From: Mimachlamys varia | Lineage: Eukaryota > Mollusca > Bivalvia > Pectinida > Pectinidae | NCBI GenBank assembly: GCA_947623455.1 | Contig: OX392532.1 | Location: 22,852,792 to 22,916,791, forward strand | Direction of reading: 5' to 3' | Length of the DNA: 64,000 nt | Shown here: positions 46,871 through 57,855 of the stretch, piece after piece | Layout of the letters: each line of letters begins with the position of its first letter | Position numbering within the stretch: the first letter of the stretch is position 1 | Notes under the pieces: generated by a model | Seen by the model: the letters and a program-made list of their open reading frames with translations, nothing else | The model's database searches: none | What the model was told of the DNA's origin: nothing | Made by a program: the position numbers and the translations under genes

Positions 46871-47790
46871 TTTCAAATGTGAGATTGATACCCGGTGACG
46901 ATGCAGTCCAACTAGGCCTCTTTTTCTTCTGTTCTGGAGAAAGATAGGAGTTCATCCGGGTATATCATCCAAATATGGTCTGAAGTATCATTTTGTAAAC
47001 GAGTGCCAATGTTGTATACACTGAGAGTCTGACCCCCTTCGGGTTGAGGGGCGGGGACCAATAGTGGATATTTAGTCAATTCTTTTAAATCCTTACGGCA
47101 CGATGGCGTACACGACTGGACAATATCAATTGTTTTCATGATTGTTTAGATAAAAACAATTAACTCTATCCAGGTGATTGACATATATCCCCTGGGCCTC
47201 ATGGTGACATTGAAAGTATATCCTCGCCTTTTTTCGAATGAAAAATAGGGGAAGTTCCTATTTAGAATTATTTGTTTGTACTTATGTTAACTTACTAGAA
47301 GAATAAATTGTCTTCAAAGATATTTGTTTGATTTCCAACGTTCAAGACTGCTCTCGATTTTTTTAAGAAAGTCGTCTGAGAAAATTTTATATTGAGATTC
47401 CCCTTGGTCCTAAGCTTGGCCAATTTTATATCGAATAAGTGAAAAAAGAAATGAAAAGTCAACCACTTTTTCTGAATAAAAACCCGTATGCTAAAATTAA
47501 ATATATGAAATTACAATTCTCCGGTACAAAAAAAGTTTGGTTCAATAGACACTTTTAAAATAGGCATGACGTTAGTGTACATTAATTTCTAAACAATATT
47601 AACATGATAATATTTAATTTGATTATTGAATGAGATACAAATTAAGATTTTCATGTGAAAAAATTAAACAAGAAATCTATCTACATTTAATGTAGATTAA
47701 TCGACTTAATGGTATGCTAATGTAATCAATTAATGTTTTGATCATTATGTGTTATGCGTTCCTGATCGCAAACACTGTTAAGAAATTAGC
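46862..47790. repeat. Segment duplicated at 54451-55131 (left copy)
   Basis: Blocks at 46868-47110, 47341-47362 and 47560-47790 recur in the same order and orientation at 54451-54670, 54737-54757 and 54910-55131. Shared phrases include GAGGCGGGGACCAATAG, TTTAGTCAATTCTTTTAAAT and GATTAATCGACTTAATGGTA. The first block contains a family F-type GGGGCGGGGACCAATAG body, so only the later blocks are unique evidence of duplication. Confidence 0.75.
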
Positions 47791-47805
47791 AATACCTACA
47801 AACAA

Positions 47806-48965
47806 AATGAAAATACAGAAGCGTCAACAAAACCATAATCCGAACTCAAAATCGATTAAAGTAGGGACAAAAGATGAACAAAAGGAAAGATTTAAATGGA
47901 GACCCTTTTAAAGGACAAGCATATTAGACCAGGTGTTCCGAAAGAGTAAGTGTTTTCTGCTTCATCGACGACACCCGCCATGTAAATCTTGGTTACATCC
48001 AACTCACTGACCATCTTATTCCACCATAAACCAAACTCGAGGAGCAGATAATTCTGTATTGCTCCATAACTAGACAAAGGAAAATTTAATAAAATGGATT
48101 TGGTAAAAATCTTTGTTCCCTTAATTTCTTCTATTCTAATGTAGCATTCACTGGGATGTTGTTTCCACACAAAAAAAATACAAGATGTTTTTTCATTTTG
48201 CAAGATTGTACCCCATAGAGAGTAAACGATTTAGTAATAAATAAAGTCAACTACTACAATTAACAACTAATTAATACAATGAACTACTAACTAATTTAAT
48301 TATGTAACCCAATTGACTATACCTTAACGAAGAAATATCTTATACACCGTATTTAGGTATGTTAATTGATCACCTTGCTGAGATAAATATCATGCTTATC
48401 ATATATTAAACACGGGTAACACTGATCGTTTGGTGCCTATGATTCATCGTTAATAGATCACCTTGCCGTGATAAATATTTCCACCATGAACCGAACTCGA
48501 GAACCAAATCTAGAACCTCTATGTGAGGAAAGTTCTTACTATCCCGACATGGTTTTGAAAACACATTTATTGTTTGTTAATTATACTCACACAACAACAC
48601 ATAATTTCTATAAATATACCTAACATAACCAAATACAGCGCTAACTATAACAGTTATTATGATCAAGATCACTTTAAACATCGATAATTACAGTGAAGCG
48701 CCAAAACTTTTTATTCATTTTGCTATATATTCTTCGCATTTCCAACAAAAGAACAAATCAGAGAATACCAAAGCGTCAACAAAATTATAATCCGAACTCA
48801 AAATCGATTAAAGTAGAGGCAAAACAGGAAAAAATGGAAACACCCACATGAAGACTGTCGTAAAAGCACAAGAGAACAAGACCATGTGTTCCGGAAGAGT
48901 ACGCGTCGTCTGCTTCATCGACGACACCTACCATGTAAATCTTGGTCACATCCAAGTAAGCATCA
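47806..48965. repeat. Direct repeats of a retroelement relic (47806-48020 and 48763-48965)
   Basis: Both copies start with AGCGTCAACAAAA and run through AATCCGAACTCAAAATCGAT, GTGTTCCGRAAGAGTA and TGCTTCATCGACGACACC to TAAATCTTGGTYACATCCAA. They lie on the 3' side (in minus sense) of reverse-transcriptase remains. A short inverted trace of the same start is at about 50595-50640. Confidence 0.75.
48103..48445. repeat. 330-bp direct repeat, left copy (right copy 49719-50045)
   Basis: Both copies begin TTTGGTAAAATCTTTGTTCC-like and end CGTTTG...GATTCATCGT, sharing TAACCCAATTGA, ACCTTAACGAAGAAATATCT and GTAACACTGATCGTTTG. They flank the reverse-transcriptase fragment at 49046, like the terminal or pseudo-terminal repeats of a retroelement. 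Confidence 0.7.
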
Positions 48966-49045
48966 ATCCCCAAAATGACAACCGAGTCATCATTGTCATC
49001 ACAACAAGTAAGCACACTTATAAACAAACTCAAAAACGTCCATCT

Positions 49046-49497
49046 TCATATCACACAAAGATACAGAATATTTTTCGATGAGATCAAGATAGCGCCCATA
49101 GTCTGCATCAACCTGCATCTCTCGAATCCCTGTCCCTCAAGTCGGTTCGTCAGCAGTTGACATCCATCACGAAAATCTCGATATTCAGAGCAAGCCATAG
49201 AATAACGAATCAACTGCGACATGTAAACACCATAGGATGGAGAAGCAATGATGTTACTATCAAGAAAGGGAAAGTTCACTATCGGAAAATCGAAATCGTC
49301 ATGTTTAACATACAACTTAGTAATAAGTTGCCCGTGTTGGTCATATTTTATGTAAAGATCGAGGTACGAAGCTGATATAGGAGAGTCTGTTGTGTCTTTA
49401 ATCTCAAGTTCAGTAGGGCATATACGATCGACTAAGTCAGCAAACTTCTTTTTGTTTATAGACAACACATCGTCGATATACCTTAAATTAATTTTCT
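49046..49497 (-). pseudogene. Reverse transcriptase fragment with YIDD motif
   Basis: On the minus strand an open frame reads NLRYIDDVLSINKKKFADLV, then ELEIKDTTDSPISASYLDLY, DDFDFPIVNFPFLDSN and GVYMSQLIRYSMACSEYRDF. YIDD at about 49470-49481 is the catalytic motif C; the later blocks are typical of the connection region of a retroelement reverse transcriptase widespread in aquatic animals. The fragment loses similarity after GFERCRL near its end and has no palm N-terminus, so it is a relic. The element class (Penelope-like or other) is not settled here. Confidence 0.75.
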
Positions 49498-49718
49498 TGT
49501 CTTTGTTTTGGGGTTATTTTTTATGAAATTTGTAGAGAATTGCTTAATATTTCATCTCATAGTATTTTTACTTTCACTAATTGAATTACAACATCCATTT
49601 TCGAACGCCATTTTGATGTCATTGAGGTAGCGTTATACATGTATAGAGAAATGGCGTCACACGGAAATTAGCAGTGTAGACTACACAACGGAAAATTAAA
49701 TTAATATAATTGTGTTAT

Positions 49719-50045
49719 TTGGTAAAATCTTTGTTCCCTTAAAATTTGTCTATGCTTATTTATCAGTCCCTTAGAAGTTGTTTCCACAAAAAAAAATCAA
49801 AATGTTTCCATTTTGCAATATTTTACCCTATAGAGAGAAGACGAATTAGTAATACAATTAACAACTAATTAATACAATGAACGACTAACTAATTTAATTA
49901 TGTAACCCAATTGATTATACCTTAACGAAGAAATATCTGATATATAGGTATGTTAATAGATCACCTTATTGAGATAAATATTGTGTTTATCGTATTTTAA
50001 ATACAGGTAACACTGATCGTTTGTGCCTGTGATTCATCGTCCGTT
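49719..50045. repeat. 330-bp direct repeat, right copy
   Basis: Colinear with 48103-48445 with modest divergence and small gaps; see that entry. Together they bracket the reverse-transcriptase fragment. Confidence 0.7.
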
Positions 50046-50281
50046 GCAGTATAAGGATCGGTTGGGAATACAGCTATGATGAAGCGTCAAACCCTGCTAG
50101 GGTAGGTATATTCACATTTTCATCCTTTAATCCTTGTATGATAAAAAGGTGGATGTTTTTTAATGCTCATTAATATGACTACTTGTTATTGACAATAATG
50201 CCCCAGTTCTCACTTTGTGTGCGTGACATTTATATAGCTGTTGTCGTCGATTAAACGGAATACGCTTACTTTTCCAGAACA

Positions 50282-50526
50282 CCTGGGGCCAGTTGTTCAA
50301 AGGGTGATTAGCTTAAACACTATTTTACGACATTTTTCAAACTTAAATATTTCTGTCGATTTACAAGGTAAAATCTTAAAAGTTTGCATGTTAATTGACA
50401 CTATTAGATATCTGATACCTGCAAAGTTGTAACTAAATACATGGTTAAATTTTAAAGTTACAGGAAAATTAAAATTTGTGCTAATCACTGATTAAGCTAA
50501 TCACCTTTTGAACAACCGGGCCCTGG
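50282..50526. mobile_element. MITE with TGGGGCCAGTTGTTCAAAGG inverted ends
   Basis: The left end CCTGGGGCCAGTTGTTCAAA then GGGTGATTAGCTTAA pairs with the right end TTAAGCTAATCACCTTTTGA then ACAACCGGGCCCTGG, giving terminal inverted repeats of about 35 bp on a 245-bp element. AT-rich interior without genes. Confidence 0.8.
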
Positions 50527-51149
50527 TCTTTTTCTCTTGTTCTTTTTCAAACGTTTCAGTGTAAATATTTCCTTTGTTCATATTTTGACTCTAGTTTAAT
50601 TGATTTTAGTTCGGATTATGATTCTCTGATTTTTGTTAGTAATATCAAATACTTACATGCATTTCGAATGATTTTCGGCTTAAAACATTTGAGTTGTAGT
50701 TATCTTGAAATTGGGTAATATCGGGTATTTTTGCATGTGTCTAAATTTTGCAATTTTAACAACCCTATAAATATCGCTAATAATTAAAACACTGTTGCTA
50801 GTAAATCTCTATGCTGTTATGAGTCATAAGTCAACATATGGATTTCAATATGTTTCATATGTTTAAAAATATCATATGATGATGTCATGTTGTTTCCCTG
50901 AATATGCATATTGACATGTGACACTTGGATAAAATAAATCTTGAACTTAAACTTTATATGCAATTAGAAGTCGATCTGTGATTGTACGCTCTCAATGACC
51001 TTGTCTCAATGACCTTGTCACAATAACATAGCCCCAGGATCTTTATATTGATAAGAATTGGTTTGATGCGTTATAGCTAAGGGTAGCGACTAATGACCTA
51101 ACACAACAAAAAAGCACACCAATGAACATACTCATACTCTTCATATCAC

Positions 51150-51420
51150 GCAAAGATACTGTCAGCTAACTTCTTGTTGTTTATAGACAACACATCGTCG
51201 ATATATCTGAAAGTGAAATTAAAAGAATTGGCAAGGTTTTTGTTACCTCTTCTGATTTGCATTCCACAAATTCAGCCTCGTATGAAAACAAAAACAGGTC
51301 AACTAGGAATGGCCCTTACATATCCAAGACGCTCCAACTTTTTGCATGAAGTAGTGTACAGCGTGGAAAAATCAAATATTTTGTTTGAAAAAATGTTTTT
51401 AGGATGTAGTGCTTTTGATT
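51150..51420 (-). pseudogene. Second reverse transcriptase relic, frameshifted
   Basis: On the minus strand, three frames in succession give IFDFSTLYTT (motif A, catalytic Asp), LVDLFLFSYEAEF, and FNFTFRYIDDVLSINNKKLAD (motif C). The order is correct for one reverse transcriptase, but the reading frame changes twice and the region between motifs A and B is shortened. It is of the same type as the fragment at 49046. Confidence 0.75.
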
Positions 51421-51802
51421 GATCAAAAGATCTTTCGGGTTTTTCAAAATCCACATTCCCTTAATTTCACACCTGGAGTAAACAGTGTCACGATAAGTCT
51501 AAAGCCCTGATTTAATGGTACAGTGTACTTAAAATAGTAGTAAGAAGTTTTGATAAAGGCTTGGCCAACCAATTATAGAGAGCCAGCGATAAAACGTTTC
51601 TTATAAGGATCCTTGTGTAGTTACGGTATCCAATACAGACGAGGTAGGTTAGCGTCTTGCTCACTAACCGGTATATTGAAAGATTGTAATACTGAAGCAT
51701 GGTTAGATAGTATTTCATCTTTCGAAAAAAGATATTGTGTTTAAGTTTACATCAACGCCGTGTAAACATCAGATTCTTTATCATTGCTGTATTTACAGAA
51801 TT

Positions 51803-52945
51803 ATGTCTGGATTCATCTGTGTTGCTATGGTGATACTGTTCAGTTTTGGAGGCGACTCAGACACGATCAGCGCATTGATGCCACCCAAGCACGCATCGAA
51901 AGTTTTTCAGGTGGAGCAGATTCGATTTGGAAAAGAAAATACTACTAATAGTGTCACATATGGCCGTGAAGTCCGTCATGTAGCTTTCATTAAAGTTCAC
52001 AAGGCCGCCAGTTCCACTGTCCAGAATATATTCCTACGCTATGGGTTCGAAAAGGATCTCGTGTTTGCGCTTCCAAAAAGTGGATCGACCATCAGCATTC
52101 GTTATTCAATAACACCACAAAATGTCCTTCCACCACCGAAAAATAGGACCTATGATATTTTCTGTTCGCACGTCCGATTCAACAGAGAGGCTTTTGGTAA
52201 AGTTCTTCCTAACGATACTATATATATCGGAATAGTCCGAGAACCTTTTCAACATTTCCAATCCAATTTGCAATATTATCGTCAAAAATCTGTAGTTAAC
52301 ATACAAGGGAGGAAACCAGTTCTGGAATACCTTTTACATAATGACAAATACATGAAAATTCGAGGCCATATTCCATCAACATATAACAAGATGGCGTATG
52401 ACTTCGGCTTTCCAGATGAATTATTCTGGACGAACGATCAGAACGAGATTCAGAAGTATTTACATAAGCTAGATAGGGACGTTTCTTTAGTGATTGTGAC
52501 TGAGTTTTTCGACCAATCTATAATTTTATTACGACGTCTTTTGAACTGGGAACTCCGCCATGTTTTATACGGAAAGCTAAATAGCAAGCGAAGGAATGAT
52601 CCTCGGCTGGAACTCGGTCGAGAGGAGGAAGAGCTGTACAGAAACTGGTCACGTATAGATTACACCCTTTATACCTTTTTCTTGGAAAAACTTAAGGCCA
52701 AAATACAACGACAGCCGCCGGATTTCCAAGAGGAGTTGGCCTACTTCAGGGAAATAAGAGTCGCGTATGACAAATTCTGCTTATCGACAATAACCGATCG
52801 TAAAGGCAAACGTGAAATTTCATTTCCAGGCAGCGTATGGAACAAGCCATTCGTGGTCACAAGTGAACAATGTAAACTACTATATACTACAGGTATTGCG
52901 TTTGTGGATAAAATAAGGGTCAAACAGCAAAAAGTGTCCAAATAA
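51803..52945 (+). CDS. Galactose-3-O-sulfotransferase-like enzyme
   Basis: A 380-residue putative Golgi sulfotransferase of the GAL3ST family, which moves sulfate from PAPS to the 3-OH of galactose on glycolipids or glycoproteins. ATG 51803 (MSGFICVAMVILFSF) gives a short N-terminal signal anchor. HVAFIKVHKAASSTVQNIFL (59-78) is the 5'-phosphosulfate-binding loop, with catalytic-type K68. IVREPFQHFQSNLQYYR (144-160) is the 3'-phosphate site, with R146 and S154. DVSLVIVTEFFDQS (226-239) is another conserved block. Sequons occur at N46, N114, N137 and N281. A splice acceptor (TGTATTTACAG) ends four bases before the ATG, so a 5' UTR exon must lie upstream. The coding part is intronless. Which glycan is sulfated cannot be told. 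A decayed partial copy lies at 55661. Confidence 0.9.
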   Translation: MSGFICVAMVILFSFGGDSDTISALMPPKHASKVFQVEQIRFGKENTTNSVTYGREVRHVAFIKVHKAASSTVQNIFLRYGFEKDLVFALPKSGSTISIRYSITPQNVLPPPKNRTYDIFCSHVRFNREAFGKVLPNDTIYIGIVREPFQHFQSNLQYYRQKSVVNIQGRKPVLEYLLHNDKYMKIRGHIPSTYNKMAYDFGFPDELFWTNDQNEIQKYLHKLDRDVSLVIVTEFFDQSIILLRRLLNWELRHVLYGKLNSKRRNDPRLELGREEEELYRNWSRIDYTLYTFFLEKLKAKIQRQPPDFQEELAYFREIRVAYDKFCLSTITDRKGKREISFPGSVWNKPFVVTSEQCKLLYTTGIAFVDKIRVKQQKVSK

Positions 52946-53039
52946 AGATAAATGTAAATCTACCTGTTCAGTTTGCTGGTTAGTCTTATAATTTGTATGT
53001 TACTATATGCTGTCAATTATAATTTCTTATTTAAAGATT

Positions 53040-54450
53040 GAATGTCTAGTTTGTTGTTTGCATCGGCTGATGAAGTCAAGTGAACCTCGCGCAAATGAAG
53101 TGAGCTGCGAAGCAGTTCATGTACCATTTGCACGACATGTAATCAACTGGATTAGTGATTTGACGATTTTTAATTTGGGACATTAACCGAAAACTACAAG
53201 CTTTAAAGGTAAGCACACTACAGTTATGTTGACAAGATCACAGGTGCCTAAGAATTCGTTACATCTGCTTTTGGGCATAAATGAAGGTTTTTACAGTATG
53301 TTTACACTTTTGGAGGTTAAGATCAGTTTCCGATAAAAATGCCACCCTAATATAAACTCCTCGGAAGTATAAAATTATTCTCGACAACGCGGTTTAGGTC
53401 CAAAAACTACGCTGTAAGTGTAACAAATTATCGGGCCCCTATGGGCAAGCTAGGTTTGGCCTTAAGTAGATCTAGTCTAGGTAACTTATCAGTTTCGTGA
53501 ACATGTTACATTTGTCTAATAATAGAATATAGCATATGTAACTTCTTAAAAGAGAACGGATTTCTGTGACCAATCTCAAATATTTAATTTTAGTATTGGA
53601 CATGAAAGAAAAAACGCGAAATCTGCCGACGGGCAGATGATCCCATTTGCATTGAACGCACGATCATCGAGGGGATCAATGAGGAATTTAGGACCAACAT
53701 ATCTTGAATTAATGCTTTCGGAAATGTCAGAATTTTGTCAAATCAAGTATTATTAAAGCTATGTGGATATGATACTGGCATACTTCATTGGCATGTAAAA
53801 CAGCTGTTTTACGTGTGTAGTACACCCGTACATTATTGCACACAGTTCGTCTAGGACGATACACTGTAAACCAATGTATTACTTCGCCAGGAACGAAAAC
53901 GCGCGTGCCCCACTTGTTTCATCGGGAAATGAAGCAACCACAGTTTACCAGTTTCATTGAGGCGGAGTGAAGTGAAAATGTAAATATTGTTATATTAGTT
54001 CAGATAACCCAAATGGAAAAAAATCAAGTGCTGTGTTTTACCGAAATAAACTCATGAGATTTGTTTAAGTTGTGTTCATTCGTTTTTTTTATCAAACTCT
54101 ATCATGTTTGTTAATTACGGAGAGTATTGTTCTCAGTATTTGAAAAACAGACAGCTGCCCTAGGTAGAACGAGGGGGTCTGACTTTCTGACCTGCTAAAT
54201 ATTTGGACGACTGGCCAGAGAGTCAGAGCCCTTGAGATTTAGTCCTATGTAAGTCGGAGAGACAAATAATAAACATAGGACACACACAATGCTGAAGAAG
54301 TAAGCATCAACGTATAAGTTTGGATAGTTGACGATGAAAGTATAGAATACGCTGCATCATTCAAATATTAAAATACATGGCAAATTGTTTTGTCTATAAA
54401 ACCCGATTTTTTATTCAAGGGTTTTATATGATAAAGATTTTAAAATTAGG
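53040..54450. other. Region downstream of the sulfotransferase, nothing recognised
   Basis: No exon, RNA gene or known repeat family was recognised here. A faint echo of the 39520-39560 text (CTGACCTGCTAAATATTTGG) is at about 54190. Confidence 0.5.
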
Positions 54451-55131
54451 ATGACAAATGTGAGATTTATACCTGGTGACAATGCAGTTCAATTGGGCCT
54501 TTTATTCTTCTGAGGAAAGATATGATATCATCCAAATTTGGTCTGAAGCATCATATTCATATTCATTTGGTAAATCAATCATTATATTGTATAAACTGCG
54601 AGACTGACGCCCTTTGGGCTGAGAGGCGGGGACCAATAGGGGCTATTTAGTCAATTCTTTTAAATCCTTCTTCTAAAGGAACGACAGGATAATGTCAAAA
54701 TTTTCATAGTTTTTTTTTAGATAAAAAAGTCATAGTTCGAGACCGCTCTCGATTTAACTTTCATAAAGATCCTTTGATGTACATCGAAAGAATATCGTGG
54801 TCACATAACGGCAAAATTGACGGACTTTGAACCTTTGTATTATTCAACGGACAGGAATGCAGCCTAGCTAGCGGTTGCTCAGGGTTTTATACCTGAGTGT
54901 GCATTCATACACATAATAGGCATGTCGTTAATTTGCCTTTTCTAAACAATGTCAACATTAAAATATTTAATTTGATGAATGAATGAGATACAAATTAAGA
55001 TTTCCATATCAAATAATTACACAAAAAAATCTATCTAAATTTGATGTAGATTAATCGACTTAATGGTATGCTAATGTAATTAATAAATATTTTGATCATA
55101 GGTGTTATGCGTTCCTGATCGCAAATACTGT
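54451..55131. repeat. Segment duplicated from 46862-47790 (right copy)
   Basis: Three blocks match the left copy in the same order and orientation; see that entry. An M1 fragment (54767-54914) lies between the second and third blocks and replaces sequence present on the left. Confidence 0.75.
54767..54914. mobile_element. M1 MITE internal fragment
   Basis: ATCCTTTGATGTACATCGAA, GGTCACATAACGGCAAAATT and TACCTGAGTGTGC match the centre of M1 copies. Both long terminal repeats are missing. Confidence 0.65.
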
Positions 55132-55660
55132 TAAAAAATAACATCTGTAACGTTATAAGAACAGTGGGGTTGATTGCACCATGCCGTTACCGAAAACAAA
55201 AACAATAAATAAAATATATTTTTTATAAATTGAATTTTTTGCACTTTCTGATTGGCTAAGATAGCGCCACGTGATTCCCGATAAAAAAATATTTTGACCA
55301 GTCGTGCAAAAAAAGCTGGTAAAAAACTGGTTGACTGGGTGTTTCTAAAATAGAAAGATGACGTACCGTCAAGACCTCCGAAGACCTTGGCACTGCTTGA
55401 CAACAACAACAGTAATGGCAGACGGCAGGATTATCCAAAAGCTCAACGGCGTGGAGTCTAACAATATAAAACGAAAAACATCAACAGCTGTTAAAGTGTT
55501 CAGGAAGTCTTTAATATTGTATTGTTATAATATTGTTTGAGAATTGGAACAAACGTCGTTGAAAAAAAATCTTTCTCTTGTAGTCTGAGTTCAAATAAAA
55601 AATATAAATTTATAATAAAACTATAATTGCCTTTAGATTTCGGTCGATACAACGTTTTTT

Positions 55661-55848
55661 AGTTGCGTACGACAAATTCTGTTTATCCTCAATAACCGAT
55701 CGTAAAGGCAAACGTGAACTTTCATTTCAAGGCAGCGTATGGAACAAGCCATTCGTGGTCACAAGTGAGAAATGTAAACTACTATATACTAAAGGTACTG
55801 CGTTTGTGGATAAAATAAGGGTCAAACAGCAATTAATGTCCAAGTAAA
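55661..55848 (+). pseudogene. 3'-terminal fragment of a second galactose-3-O-sulfotransferase copy
   Basis: The sequence encodes about the last 60 residues of the enzyme at 51803 with few changes (VAYDKFCLSSITDRKGKREL, then GSVWNKPFVVTSEKCKLLYT and the stop). The first 320 residues, including both PAPS-binding motifs, are absent. Homology continues about 80 bp past the stop into the 3' flank (AAATCTACCTG, CTTATAATTTGTAT). The reading frame is still open, which suggests a recent loss, but without the catalytic motifs it cannot be a working sulfotransferase. Use as an alternative terminal exon is possible (TTTTTTAG precedes it) but unsupported. Confidence 0.8.
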
Positions 55849-56451
55849 AAATAAAAACAATATTTTAAATCTACCTGGATATTTGATTGGTTTTCTGGAT
55901 CGGCCTTATAATTTGTATATAACTAAATACTTTATGTATTACAAAAATACTATAAAGGTTGGTGCCTAAAGGTCAATGTTTAATAGTCCTTGTAAACTTA
56001 TCAAATATCCATTATATTTCAAAACCATATTGTGGAGTGTGTTCAACAATACAGATACGAGTATCTAGGTATAATATTTTCCTCTTCTTGATGTTTTGCT
56101 GGAGCCATCAAGGACTGTACCAACAAGGCACGAAAAGCTCATTTTAAGCACAGGAAAGATTTTAAGCTTTTGATCCTTCTGTAAGAACTAGCCTGAACGT
56201 CCGTGATCATACTATCAATCCAATAATGTTGAATGCCTCTGAAATATGGGGTTCTCTTAACAACACTACAACTAGATTTAAGCGTAATCAATCCATAAAT
56301 TTTGATGATATTCATAGTAATGGGGAAAGTGAAATTCTCAATTTTGCAAGAAGCTGTTAATTGCTCAAAATTGTTAAGCCAACTTAATAATCACTCTTGG
56401 CATCGTATTTTATATTATCTACTTTAATACAGCACAAAGTTATGGCAAGCC

Positions 56452-56650
56452 AAAGTGGAAAAAAGTCCCCATTTATGGATATCAATAATTCATTTATGGA
56501 ATTCCATAATTTATTTATGGAATTCCAAAATTCATTTATGGATTTCCACAATTCATTTATGGATATCCATAATTCATTTTCTAATATCAATAAATCACCT
56601 ATTTTTGGATATCCAAAAATGATTTATTGATTTCCATAAATGATTTATTG
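56452..56650. repeat. 22-24 bp repeats, TTTATGGATATCCATAATTCA type
   Basis: Eight or so units alternate TTTATGGAATTCCA, TTTATGGATTTCCACA and TTTATGGATATCCATA with AATTCA. They belong with the larger array at 59394-62530 and contain the same ATGGATATCCAT palindrome. Confidence 0.8.
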
Positions 56651-57589
56651 ATATTAGCTGGCTATCAAAGGTAGACAACTCTTACTAGTTTCGCATCGGA
56701 ACTCCTCGGAATATAATGTAAACAAAATGGCTGTCCTCTCACTCGCGGCAACTAAGTGCTGTTGAATATTGACAGTTTGAAGACGTACTTGCTGAGAAGT
56801 GTTTGTATCAATAGGGAGAACAGATGCATACAACTTACCTGCCGACAGCTGCGTCTTTGGATGAACTTGTAAATTCCTGTCACTCTTTATAATATGCTAG
56901 TTAATATAATAAATTTGTCATTCCGTGGCATTCCATGGTTAAGTACGTAGGCCTAGGCCAAGTACGTGATAGGCTGACGACGAAACGTGTGGAATACCTC
57001 AAAGTACACTATATACTTCTAAGATTTGACTATCGAAACATATAGGCCTAACGTTGTTGAATGACTATAATGTATGAACCGTTACAGTGATAATACTGGC
57101 TCTTAAAACACAAGGAAGACTTAGGGGGATTTTATGAGATTAATAAAATCTTAACAGATTTATCTATATAAAGTAATACTTTTTTGAAACTTTAATGAGA
57201 TATTTTCAGGGGTAAAAACCCCAAATCTCGCCACAAAGTGATCCCTGCGTTAACGAACTGTTGATAATAACCCCTCTGCAATGTATGTCTTTGTGTGCCT
57301 ACCATTGAATTGGATAGACCAGTGTGATTCTGAATATAAAATATTACAGACCACTAATCAGCTCACATGGGCTAGAATTTTGGATTTTAAAACCTATTAA
57401 AGGTCAATTTTATGAACAAAGCACAGGGGCTTGGGATGTCGAGTAATAAGAGTGTTGCTATACATTAATAGTATTTACTGGTGTTTATGTAATTCATATT
57501 AATCGAAAATATTACAATTCAAATTTTTACTGAGGAAGACAGCTAACTCATTTTCATAATAGGTATATAAACACGGATTAAAATGTTGA

Positions 57590-57855
57590 GGCACTATGGT
57601 AGTGGTAGGACGCCGGGCTCGTGATCGAAGGGTTGTATCCTTGAGCAAGATACTTAACTCTACATGTTCCAGTCTACTCAGCTGTAAATGAGTATGTGGT
57701 TGGGTAGTGCTAGAAATGAGTTGAGAGCGATATTGGCTGATCGCTAATTAATGCCCTATCACTACGAACAATAATTTGTGAGCTTCTTTCAGATGACCTT
57801 TAAGGTCGTGATAAAGCGGTATATAAGAACCTTGAATTATTATTATTATTGAGAG
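57590..57855 (+). mobile_element. tRNA-derived SINE with ATT tail
   Basis: The head reads TGGTAGTGGTAGGACGCCGG, GCTCGTGATCGAAGGGTTGT and CCTTGAGCAAGATACTTAAC, a widespread SINE pattern in marine invertebrates. The body continues through GATAAAGCGGTATATAAGAA and ends in a run of ATT at about 57838-57852. Confidence 0.75.

Noticed and set aside
46912..47139. 75-codon minus frame (KDLKELTKYPLLVPAPQPEG)
   Set aside because: The same DNA recurs at 54480 with stops, and matches the body of a family F-ended element at 44.6 kb, so it is repeat sequence rather than an exon.
47892..49033. Two frames with the shared peptide LDVTKIYM and VVDEA
   Set aside because: They come from the duplicated 200-bp retroelement repeats (47806 and 48763) and have no intact gene around them.
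55256..55540. Short frames on both strands around the CACGTGATTCCC segment
   Set aside because: No homology recognised, no splice context, and the two strands are equally open; left unassigned.
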